From: UBA4744 sp963707435
GTDB lineage: Bacteria > Actinomycetota > Acidimicrobiia > Spongiisociales > UBA4744
Direction: 5' to 3'
NCBI GenBank assembly: GCA_963707435.1
Contig: CAVPPF010000006.1
Location: 186,001-250,000 of the forward strand
DNA: 64,000 nt
The position numbers and the translations under genes are program-made. Below the pieces are notes generated by a model. The model made no database searches. It had not been told where the DNA came from and saw only the letters and a list, made by a program, of their open reading frames with translations. Shown here piece after piece: positions 31,896 through 40,700 of this stretch. Every line of letters begins with the position of its first letter. The first letter of the stretch is position 1.

Positions 31896-33737
31896 ATGGC
31901 GACTGCTGCAGAACTCCGGACCGAGATCGACGCCGCCGTAGAGGGGCGAACCATTGTTGAGGTGCTGGCTCGCAACGCCCGGGAGCATGGTGCGACCCCG
32001 GCCATCCATTGGCGTGACAACGGGACGTGGAAGGATCTCAACTGGTCTGGATACCGGGAACGGGTTGTTGAGGCCGCCGCCGGGTTCATCTCGCTCGGCG
32101 TCGAGCGCGGGGACTTCATCGCGTTGATGGCGGCCAACCGGCCGGAGCACGTGATTGCCGATCTCGGGGCCATGCATGCGGCCGCCACACCGGTGACGCT
32201 CTACTCGACGCTGGCCACCCCCCAGGTGGCCTATATCGGCGGCCACTGCGGGGCCAAGGTTGCGGTCCTGGAGAACCTCGAGTTCATGAAACGCTGGGAG
32301 GCCGCCAAGTCCGAACTCCCCAACCTCGAGTACGTGGTGCTCATGGAGGGTGCGGAGAATTACGAAACCGTCGATTGGGTCCTGTCGTGGGAGGACCTCG
32401 CCGAGCGGGGCCGTGCGTTGCTTGCCTCTCAGCCCAACGCAGTCGACGATCGGGCCGGTCAGCTACAACCCGATGACATTGCGACGCTGATCTACACCTC
32501 GGGAACCACCGGCACCCCCAAAGGGGTGGTCATCACGCATCGCAACGTGCTGTGGACCGTTGAGTCGACCGAGCGCACCGTCAACCTGCCCAAGCACCCT
32601 CGTCTGGTGTCGTTCCTTCCGCTTGCCCACATCGCCGAGCGGGTGGCGAGCCACTACCTCGGCATGTGGTACGTCGGTGAGGTCTGGTACTGCCCGGACA
32701 TGACCCAGGTACTCGAATACGTGCAGGAGGCCAAGCCGACGCTCTTCGTGGCAGCGCCCCGCGTCTACGAGCGTTTTCAGGCCGGGTTGATGGCCCGGCT
32801 TGAAGGCGAAGAAGGCCTGAAGAAGACCCTCGCGATGACGGCGATCAAGACGGGTGAGGAGGTGGTGCGGCTCCGTCAGGCCGGCAAGCCCGTTCCGTTC
32901 CTGACGGGACTGAAACACCAGTTGCTCGAGAAGATCGTTCTGACCAAGATCCTGGACGGTCTCGGCATGGGCGAAGTGTTCATCGCTATCTCCACGGCAG
33001 CGCCCATCGCTCCCGAGTTGCTGATCTTCTTCCAAGGGATCGGGCTGCCGCTGTACGAGCTGTGGGGCATGAGCGAGTTGAGCGGACCCGGTACCACCAA
33101 CCTTCCCGGTGCCAACAAGATCGGCACGGTCGGCAAGCCCCTCGTCGGGACGGAAGTGAAGCTGGCGGAGGACGGGGAGCTGATGATGCGGGGCGGCAAC
33201 GTGACCGCCGGCTACTTCAAACGACCCGAGGACACAGCCGAGACCTTCCTGGACGACGGTTGGCTCGTCACCGGCGACATCGCCGAGATCGACGCGGACG
33301 GCTTCGTTTCCATCGTGGATCGGAAGAAGGAGCTGATCATCACGGCCGGCGGCAAGAACATCGCCCCGACCAAGTTGGAAGGTCTTATCAAGAGCCATCC
33401 TCTCATCGGGCAGGCCTGTGTGATCGGTGATCGCCGCAAGTACCTCACGGCACTGATTGTGCTCGACGGGGACATGGCGCCGCCGTGGGCCGAACGACAG
33501 GGCCTGGTGTTTGAGGACATGGCGACGTTCTCACAGTTGCCCGAGGTGCAAGCCGAGGTGCAAAAGGCGGTCGATGAAGCCAACGAGAGCGTGGCCCGGG
33601 TCGAGCAGCTGAAGAGGTTCGTGGTACTGCCCGACGAATGGACGCCGGAGACCGACGAGCTCACCCCGACGCTCAAACTGAAGCGGCGGGTCATCAACGA
33701 GAAGTACGCGCAAACGATCGACTCGCTGTACGTCTGA
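31896..33737 (+). CDS. Long-chain acyl-CoA synthetase, copy 2
   Basis: This 613-residue enzyme is from the same family as the preceding gene. It has YTSGTTGTPKGVVITHRNVLWT, FLPLAHIAERVASHYLGMWYVGEV, ELWGMSELSGPGT, DDGWLVTGDIAEIDADGFVSIVDRKKELIITAGGKNIAPTKLEG and the terminal Lys region TLKLKRRVINEKYAQTIDSLYV. The differing pocket segment (SELSGPGT rather than YGLTETTA) suggests another acyl chain specificity. The ATG has GGGAGGG at about 7 bp and a TACAGT -10-like box at 31864. It may be co-transcribed with the SRPBCC gene 15 bp downstream. Confidence 0.93.
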   Translation: MATAAELRTEIDAAVEGRTIVEVLARNAREHGATPAIHWRDNGTWKDLNWSGYRERVVEAAAGFISLGVERGDFIALMAANRPEHVIADLGAMHAAATPVTLYSTLATPQVAYIGGHCGAKVAVLENLEFMKRWEAAKSELPNLEYVVLMEGAENYETVDWVLSWEDLAERGRALLASQPNAVDDRAGQLQPDDIATLIYTSGTTGTPKGVVITHRNVLWTVESTERTVNLPKHPRLVSFLPLAHIAERVASHYLGMWYVGEVWYCPDMTQVLEYVQEAKPTLFVAAPRVYERFQAGLMARLEGEEGLKKTLAMTAIKTGEEVVRLRQAGKPVPFLTGLKHQLLEKIVLTKILDGLGMGEVFIAISTAAPIAPELLIFFQGIGLPLYELWGMSELSGPGTTNLPGANKIGTVGKPLVGTEVKLAEDGELMMRGGNVTAGYFKRPEDTAETFLDDGWLVTGDIAEIDADGFVSIVDRKKELIITAGGKNIAPTKLEGLIKSHPLIGQACVIGDRRKYLTALIVLDGDMAPPWAERQGLVFEDMATFSQLPEVQAEVQKAVDEANESVARVEQLKRFVVLPDEWTPETDELTPTLKLKRRVINEKYAQTIDSLYV

Positions 33738-33752
33738 ACCACCAGGAGGAAG

Positions 33753-34178
33753 ATGGAGTCGTACGACGTCACGAAGCACATCGCTGCAACACCGGAAACT
33801 ATCTGGGCCATTCTGACCGATGCAGCCGGGTACACGAGCTGGGACTCGGGAGTCGAGCGGGTCGAAGGTTCGATTGCCCTGGGGAACAAGATCAAGGTCT
33901 ACTCCAAGATCAATCCCGGCCGGGCCTTCCCCGTCAAGGTGAGTGAACTGGCTCCCTCGTCGAAGATGACCTGGACGGGCGGCATGCCGCTGGGGCTCTT
34001 CAAAGGGGTCCGGACCTTCACGCTCACTCCGGAAAGCGAAACGGTCACCAGGTTCGATATGCGCGAGGAGTTCACCGGTCCGCTGCTGTCGATGATCTGG
34101 AAGTCGATGCCCGACCTGACGGCATCGTTCGAGCAGTTTGCCAAAGGTCTGAAGGACAAGTCCGAGCAGGCCGCGTAG
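33753..34178 (+). CDS. SRPBCC (START/Bet v1-like) domain protein
   Basis: This 141-residue protein fits the SRPBCC fold: MESYDVTKHIAATPETIWAILTDAAGYTSWDSGVERVEG at the N-terminus, then beta strands VSELAPSSKMTWTGGMPLGLFKGVRTFTLTPE, and a C-terminal helix LTASFEQFAKGLKDKSEQ. Such proteins bind hydrophobic ligands, which fits the neighbouring lipid genes. The start ATG has AGGAGGAAG directly upstream, 15 bp after the synthetase stop, so the two form an operon. Ligand is unknown. Confidence 0.88.
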   Translation: MESYDVTKHIAATPETIWAILTDAAGYTSWDSGVERVEGSIALGNKIKVYSKINPGRAFPVKVSELAPSSKMTWTGGMPLGLFKGVRTFTLTPESETVTRFDMREEFTGPLLSMIWKSMPDLTASFEQFAKGLKDKSEQAA

Positions 34179-34203
34179 ACGACGGACGCCGACTTGGGCC
34201 GGG

Positions 34204-34209
34204 TATCCT
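34204..34209 (+). promoter_or_regulatory. -10 box TATCCT, putative leaderless promoter
   Basis: TATCCT is followed by 6 nt and the ATG at 34216. No Shine-Dalgarno site is seen. The same hexamer and spacing occur before the S9 peptidase gene on the minus strand (45895-45900). Confidence 0.5.
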
Positions 34210-34215
34210 GCCCCG

Positions 34216-35820
34216 ATGATTGATTACCTTTGGTGGCAAACCGCCGTCATCTACCAGATCTACCCGCGCAGTTTCCAGGACAGCACCGGAAATGGAGTCG
34301 GGGACCTGGGTGGCGTCATCGAGAGACTCGACTACCTCGCCGGCACGCTTGGCATCGATGGGATCTGGCTTTCGCCCTTCTTCCCGTCGCCGATGAAGGA
34401 CTTCGGCTATGACGTCTCCGACTACTGCGACGTCGAGCCTTTGTTCGGGGATCTGGCGGTCTTCGACCGCCTGGTGGCCGAGGCCCACGCCCGCGGCATC
34501 AAGGCGATCATCGATTGGGTTCCAAACCATACGTCGGACGAGCATCCCTGGTTCGTCGAGTCGCGATCGTCTCGTGCCAACCCGAAGCGGGATTGGTACG
34601 TGTGGCGCGACGCCAAACCGGACGGGAGTCCCCCGAACAACTGGGAGGCAGATTTCGGTGGCATCGCCTGGGAATGGGATGACACAACCGGGCAGTACTA
34701 CCTGCACTCATTCTTGAAAGAACAGCCCGATCTGAACTGGAGGAACCCGGAAGTCGAGGCAGCGATGCTCGACACGCTCCGCTTCTGGCTGGATCGAGGA
34801 GTGGACGGCTTTCGCATCGATGTCGCCCATCGGATCATGAAGGATCCGGATCTGTCCGACAACCCCCCAGCGGCCCGGGTGAGCGGCAGTCCCCCGGTGC
34901 GGGCGTACGATGCACAGCTTCATGTCAACGATCGGGGCCACCCGGACGTACACGGGGCATTCCGCCGTATCCGCGCCGTTCTGGACGAATACGATCCGCC
35001 CCGTTTCTCGATCGGGGAGATTCACGAATACGACTGGAAAACCTGGGCGTCGTACTACGGGAGCAACCTGGACGGACTGCACATGCCGTTCAATTTCGCC
35101 ATCCTCGAAACCCCATGGACGGCACGGGACGTAGGCGCGCTCGTTGAGAGCGTGGAAGCGGCGGTGCCAAGGGGAGGGTGGCCGAACTACGTGCTCGGCA
35201 ACCACGACGAGGTTCGTATCGCCACCCGCCTGGGTGACGAGCAGACCAGGATCGCCGCCCTGTTCCTGCTGACGCTACGCGGGACCCCAACCCTGTACTA
35301 CGGGGATGAGATCGGTCTCGAACAAGCCGACATACCCCCCGAGCTCCAGCAGGATCCCTGGGGTCGGAACATCCCCGGCAAGGGGCGGGACGGTTGCAGG
35401 ACTCCCATGCAGTGGACGGCCGCAGACGGAGCAGGATTCACCCAACCGGCCGTGCAGCCATGGTTGAGGTTTTCGGATGACCTCCGGTCTCGCAACGTTG
35501 AGACTCAGCTGGCGGAACCAAACTCAATCTTGAATCTGTACCGGCGAGTCCTGGCCGTCCGCCGGACAGAGCGGGCTCTGCAGGTGGGCGAATATCAGCC
35601 TCTGGCTGATGACCGGGTTCTCGCGTTCTGTCGCGACGATGGCCGGAGCCGTATCCTGGTGGCGCTCAACTTCACCGGTGAAGCCCAGCCCGTGGGCGCT
35701 GCTGTGGACTTCGGGACGGGGGAACTGCTGGTCTCAACCGGGCTCGATCGAACCGGACCGATCGAGCTCGACGGCCTGGCTCTGCGACCCAACGAAGGTG
35801 TGATTATCAAGATACGTTGA
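34216..35820 (+). CDS. Glycoside hydrolase family 13 enzyme (alpha-glucosidase / oligo-1,6-glucosidase type)
   Basis: This 534-residue (beta/alpha)8 enzyme has conserved regions in order: DWVPNHTSDEHPWF, GFRIDVAHRI (nucleophile Asp near residue 202), IGEIHEYDW (acid/base Glu near 268) and VLGNHDEVRIATR (transition-state Asp near 331). PFFPSPMKDFGYDVSDYCDVEPLFG and PNNWEADFGGIAWEWDDTTGQYYLH are typical of the alpha-glucosidase/oligo-1,6-glucosidase/amylosucrase branch. It probably releases glucose from alpha-glucosides. It starts 6 nt after TATCCT. malQ 13 kb away would complement maltodextrin use. Trehalose synthase activity is an alternative. Confidence 0.9.
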   Translation: MIDYLWWQTAVIYQIYPRSFQDSTGNGVGDLGGVIERLDYLAGTLGIDGIWLSPFFPSPMKDFGYDVSDYCDVEPLFGDLAVFDRLVAEAHARGIKAIIDWVPNHTSDEHPWFVESRSSRANPKRDWYVWRDAKPDGSPPNNWEADFGGIAWEWDDTTGQYYLHSFLKEQPDLNWRNPEVEAAMLDTLRFWLDRGVDGFRIDVAHRIMKDPDLSDNPPAARVSGSPPVRAYDAQLHVNDRGHPDVHGAFRRIRAVLDEYDPPRFSIGEIHEYDWKTWASYYGSNLDGLHMPFNFAILETPWTARDVGALVESVEAAVPRGGWPNYVLGNHDEVRIATRLGDEQTRIAALFLLTLRGTPTLYYGDEIGLEQADIPPELQQDPWGRNIPGKGRDGCRTPMQWTAADGAGFTQPAVQPWLRFSDDLRSRNVETQLAEPNSILNLYRRVLAVRRTERALQVGEYQPLADDRVLAFCRDDGRSRILVALNFTGEAQPVGAAVDFGTGELLVSTGLDRTGPIELDGLALRPNEGVIIKIR

Positions 35821-35840
35821 CCCGGGTACCACCGGGGTCA
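35818..35840. terminator. Short hairpin containing both stop codons
   Basis: TGACCC and GGGTCA pair, with an inner GGTACC palindrome. The first TGA is the stop of the GH13 gene and the last TCA is the stop of the convergent PKD gene. The 6-bp outer stem is modest, so terminator strength is uncertain. Confidence 0.5.
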
Positions 35841-37715
35841 CGTGAGCGTCCGTTTCGTCGGCCATCGCCAGCGTTTGCGGTTGCGCCAGCCCGCTGCGAT
35901 CAGTGCGACAATGGCCAGCAACCCGACCGCCGGCAGGACATTGCCGGTGCCCGTTGAAGCTGCGGCCGCAGGTTGCGGAAGGCTTGGGGTCGATCCGGAA
36001 CCGGTGAGGGCAACCCCGACCGACCGCGAAGCGAGAACCAGAGGGGGATCGCCTTCGGTGACGACCTCGATCCGGTGCTGTCCGACCGCCAGATCGGCCG
36101 GCAGAACCCGGGTGAAGGTGAGTTCCGTTCCGGTCGTCACAGCGGCCGGTTCACCCAGCTGCTGTCCATCGAGCAGGAACAGGACCTGGGAGTACCCGGC
36201 GACGATGGCCTCGAACTGCAGCGTCAGTGTGATCTCGTCGCCCGGTACCAAGGCGAGGGGCGCTACCGAAAAGGAAGTTGCCGATAGGCCGATGGCTTTG
36301 GTCGCGGCCTCGATCGTCTCACCGAGCACCTGAATGCTTGGCACCAAAGTCGTCGGTAGAGGAGGGCTGAATGTCGACGGAATCGAGCTTTCGGACGTAG
36401 TGGCCGCGGTGGTCGTTGTCTCAGGAGCCGTGCTGGTCGTCGTTGCCAACGTCGTAGTGGTCGTCACCTGTGTCGTGGTGGTGGTCGCCGGCGTCGTGGT
36501 GGTTGTGGTAGGCGTGTTGGCAACGGTAACGATGATCGAGTCGGTAGATGTCTGTCCACGACGATCGGTGGCGGTAGCCGCGAGCGTGTGGCTGCCGTCC
36601 TGGACGTTCGTGGTGTTCCAAGTGACCGACCAGCCGTTGAAGCCGAAGTAGTCGATCCCGATGCTGGCGCCGTCGGCGAAGAACTGCACCCGGACGGCAC
36701 CCTCCGCGGAGGCCAGGACGGAGACGTTGCCGGACACGACGGACCCGCCTGCCGGACTGGTGATCCGAACGTTCAGGGCCGGGTTGTTGTCGACGTTGAT
36801 GGAAATCGAGTCTCGAGAAGATCGTCCGACCGTATCGGTCGCAACTGCGGTCAGTGTGTGGGCACCGTTGGGAACCGTCGTGGTATCCCATACAGTCGAC
36901 CAGGGGCTTGCGTTGTCGGTACCGATGAGGGTGCCGTCGACGAAGAAGTCGATCCGGGTCACCACGGGGTCGTTGCTGGTGGCTGCAATCAAGGTTGTCG
37001 TGCCCTGCAGATCGGCGCCGGGCGACGGCTGGGTTATGGACACGGTGGGCATAGGGACGTCGGGGTCGACGATCGTTGCCGTTGTCGACAAGGAGGCGGT
37101 CGCGTCGTCGTCGTCGGTGACGGTGAGGGTCACGGTGTAGAGCCCGGCGGTCTGGTAGGCGTGATCCGGCGTATCGCCTTTCCCGGTCTTCCCATCGCCG
37201 AAGTCCCAGCGATAGCTTTCGATCTTGCCATCGACGTCTCGTGAGCCGGTTCCGTCGAATTTCACTTTCTCGCCGACTGCTCCGACGTAGGGTCCACCGG
37301 GATCGGGAACCGGTGCCTGGTTCGGCAGAATGGACGCCGTTGTGGATGCCGACGCGGCGTTGCCAGCGTCGTCGGTAACGGTGAGCGTGACGACGAAGGT
37401 GCCTGGACTCCGGTACGTGTGGTCGGGCGTCTTGCCACTGCCGGTGCTGCCGTCACCAAAACTCCAAAGGTAGTCGTCGATGTCCTCGTCCCCCTCGGTG
37501 GATCCAGAGCCATCGAACTCGACCTTCTCGTCGACAACCCCGGTATAAGGGCCGCCAGGATTCGCGGCCAGGTCGGCCAGGGCTGGAGATGCAAGGATCG
37601 GGGTGAGCAGAAGCGCCAGAACCACCGTCTTGGCGAGGAGACGGCGTCCGGTCACCACCCGCGCGCGGTTCATCAACGTGCGGTGGCGCGGCTCAACAGG
37701 CGAATGCCCCTTCAA
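35838..37715 (-). CDS. Surface-anchored PKD/Ig-domain protein
   Basis: This 625-residue exported protein has a long basic n-region and signal peptide ending around TPILASPALA. Two PKD domains follow (GGPYTGVVDEKVEFDGSGS and GGPYVGAVGEKVKFDGTGS), then two bacterial Ig-like domains with FFVDGTLIGTD and FFADGASIGID. A Thr-rich linker of about 50 residues comes next, then a C-terminal beta domain, a membrane helix (AVGLLAIVALIAAGW) and a basic tail. The TTG start at 37715 has GGGAGG 7 bp upstream; an ATG at 37673 is possible. Its C-terminal domain is shared with the large protein at 37794. A role in adhesion or envelope structure is inferred. Confidence 0.85.
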   Translation of the reverse strand: MKGHSPVEPRHRTLMNRARVVTGRRLLAKTVVLALLLTPILASPALADLAANPGGPYTGVVDEKVEFDGSGSTEGDEDIDDYLWSFGDGSTGSGKTPDHTYRSPGTFVVTLTVTDDAGNAASASTTASILPNQAPVPDPGGPYVGAVGEKVKFDGTGSRDVDGKIESYRWDFGDGKTGKGDTPDHAYQTAGLYTVTLTVTDDDDATASLSTTATIVDPDVPMPTVSITQPSPGADLQGTTTLIAATSNDPVVTRIDFFVDGTLIGTDNASPWSTVWDTTTVPNGAHTLTAVATDTVGRSSRDSISINVDNNPALNVRITSPAGGSVVSGNVSVLASAEGAVRVQFFADGASIGIDYFGFNGWSVTWNTTNVQDGSHTLAATATDRRGQTSTDSIIVTVANTPTTTTTTPATTTTTQVTTTTTLATTTSTAPETTTTAATTSESSIPSTFSPPLPTTLVPSIQVLGETIEAATKAIGLSATSFSVAPLALVPGDEITLTLQFEAIVAGYSQVLFLLDGQQLGEPAAVTTGTELTFTRVLPADLAVGQHRIEVVTEGDPPLVLASRSVGVALTGSGSTPSLPQPAAAASTGTGNVLPAVGLLAIVALIAAGWRNRKRWRWPTKRTLT

Positions 37716-37793
37716 TTCGCTGCCTCCCGAGCAATCGAACTCTCGACCTCACTATACGAGCGTTCGCACCAGTACGCATAGTGGGGATCCGGC

Positions 37794-40700
37794 CTACGGA
37801 CGCCCCCGGGCGGCGAGGCGCCGAACGATCATCTTCCGCCGGTACCAACCGGCGGCCGCGAAACCCGCAGCCGTCACGGCTGCTGCTCCACCGATGACCA
37901 CGGCCAGGACGATTCCGATAGGAGCCGACGGTTCCGACGGCGCTCCCGGCTGGGGATCTTCCTCGCTCGCTTGAACGCCGGCGACCACCCCTACCGTGCG
38001 GGATGCCAGGACTTGCGGGGGCTCGTCGGTGGTCAGGACCTCGACTCGATGCAACCCGACCTGGAGGCCGGTTGGCAGTGTCCGGGTGAAGACGGCGGTA
38101 GCGCCGGTACCGGCGCCCGGGTCCCCGGCATTGACCGTAGCGACGTCTCCCAGCGGTTCACCGTCGAGATGGAACACGACCTCGGCCTTTCCGGGGACCT
38201 CGGCCGCCAGCGCAACGGTCAGAGCTATTTCACCGCCGGCGGAGACCGTCGGTGGGGCCAGTGAGAATGCCGTGGCGGACAGGCCCGTTGCCGGGGTGTC
38301 GATCTCAACGAGCGGTGGTGCAGTGGTTGGGGTCGGCGGCGAGGTGGTGGCTGTGGTGAAGGCCTGAATCGTGACCGTGTTGGAGTCAGCGGCCGTTTGG
38401 CCGCCCCGATCCGTTGCCACCGCCCGAATCGTGTGTTGTCCAATCGTGGCGCGGGTGGGGTTCCAGACGGCCGACCACCCGTTCGAGGGCACGGTGTCGA
38501 CGCTGATGGAGGTTCCGTCGACGAAGAACTCAACTTGCTCAACACCGTCATCATCGGAGGCGTTGGCCGAGATCAGAACGATGCCGACTCCGTAGATGGT
38601 TGCTCCGTCACGAGGGCCGGTGATCGTCACGGATGGGAAGAGGTCGTTGTCGACGGTCACGATGACCGAATCCAGCGTCGTCTGACCTCTGCTGTCCCTG
38701 GCGATGGCCCGAATGGTGCGTCGTCCATTGTCGACGCTTCTGGTGTTCCAGCTGAGGGTCCAACCGCCGCTGGGATTGGTGTCGGTGCCGATGCTGTTCC
38801 CGTCCACGAAGAACTCGACTTGATCGATGTCGACATCGTCTGCGGCCGAGGCTGAGATCGTCACCCGTTCGCTGACGACTGCCAGGGGCGCCGGACGGGT
38901 GATATCGACCGTGGGAGGCTGGTCGACGGTCACGAACACGGCCGCACTGGTCCCCGTCTTGCCGGGAAGGTCGGTGGCCGTCGCGGTCAGCGTATGGCGT
39001 CCGCTGGTCACGTTGGCGGTGTTCCAGACGACGCTCCACCCCCCGATACTGCTCGAGTCGGTGCCGATGCTGACTCCATCGACGAAGAACTGGACCCGGC
39101 CGACGGCCTTGTCGTCGGTGGCGGTGGCGGTGATCGTGACGGACCCGGAAACGGAGGTGTTCGTGGCCGGAGCAGTGATGCGGGCCGTGGGTGCCACGTT
39201 GTTGTCAACAACGAAGGTCACCGAAGTCGACGTCGTGGTGTTCCCGAACCCGTCGGTGGCCCGGGCAGTGACGGTGTGGGAGCCGTCTGACAGGGTTGTG
39301 GTCGTGACCGTTGCTTCGTAGCTGGTCGTGAAGGTGTTGTACGTGGCGGGTTGCCAGAGGCCGGCGTCGATCCGGTATTCAACGTCGAGAGTCCCGGCCG
39401 TGCTTTCCACGTCGGTTGCACTGACCCGCACCGTCAGGGGGCCGGTTGCAGTGGCGCCACTGGACGGGGTCGCCACGGACACCGTGGGTGCCGCATTGGC
39501 CGTGACGGTCACCACTGCGGTATCGGTATCGGTTGTCCCGTCGTCGTCGGTGACGGTGAGGGTGATGGTGTAGCTACCGCCGGCGGCGTACGTGTGGATA
39601 GCCGGTGCAAACGTAGAAGCCGGCGTACTGGTCCCGTCTCCCCAACTCCATGCGTACGTGCTGATCGAACCGTCGCTATCGGTCGATCCTGCTCCGGTCA
39701 CGCTGACCGTGACTCCTGCCGTACCGGTGTAGGGGCCCCCGGCGTCGGCGACGGGTGTCACATTGATGACTGCAGTGGTCGTATCGGCCGCCGATGAAGC
39801 GCCGTCGTTGTCGGTGACCGTAAGTGTGACGACCTTGGTTCCGCCGGTTGAATAGGTGTGGGTCGGATTTGCAGCCGTGCTGGTGGTTCCATCTCCGAAC
39901 GTCCAGAGGTAGGAGGCGATGGTGCCGTCGGAGTCCGTCGATCCGGCACTCGAGAAAGAGACGGACGATCCGGTCGACCCCGTGTACGGCCCGTTGGCAT
40001 CGGCGGTGGGCGGCTGGTTGTTGTTGACGGTGAAGCTGCGGGCAGCGGTGGTGGTGGTGTTGCCGAACCCGTCGGTGGCGCGGGCGGTCACGGTGTGGGT
40101 TGCATCGCTGAGGGTGCTGGTGTTGAGCGCCCGCTCGTACCGCTGGTTGAACGTGTTGTAGGTGGTCGACAGCCAGGTGCCGCTATCGATGCGCACTTCC
40201 ACGTCGAGGCTGCCGGGGGACGTCTCGGTGTCGCTGGCCTGGACCCGGATGGTGATGGTTCCCGAGACGGTCTGGCCGGCGGAAGGATCGGTAATCGAGA
40301 CGGTGGGCGGCTGGTTGCCCGAGATGGTGACGGTGGCCGTGTCGGTGTCGGTGGCGCCATCGTTGTCGGTGACGGTGAGGGTGATGGTGTAGGTACCGGA
40401 CGAGCTGTAGGTGTGGATGGCCGTTGCGAAACCCGAGGCCGGACTGCTCGTTCCGTCACCCCAGTTCCACCGGTAGGTGGCGATGTTGCCGTCGGGGTCA
40501 CTCGAAGCGGCTCCGGTGACGGTGACTGAGACGCCGGCCGTTCCGGCGTAAGGACCACCGGCGTCGGCGGTGGGCGGCTGGTTGTTGTTGACGGTGAAGC
40601 TGCGGGCAGCGGTGGTGGTGGTGTTGCCGAACCCGTCGGTGGCGCGAGCGGTCACGGTATGGGATCCGTCGCTGAGGGTGGTTGTGTTGAGAGCTCGCTC

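Noticed and set aside
31767..32246. Minus-strand frames ending in YSVLSTQYSVLSTQ-type repeats
   Set aside because: This is the translation of the heptamer tandem repeat, not a protein-coding gene.
37715..37790. tRNA-like GAGTTCGATTGCTC on the minus strand upstream of a PKD gene
   Set aside because: The T-arm does not close with a 5-bp stem and 7-nt loop, and no acceptor stem pairs at the right distance.
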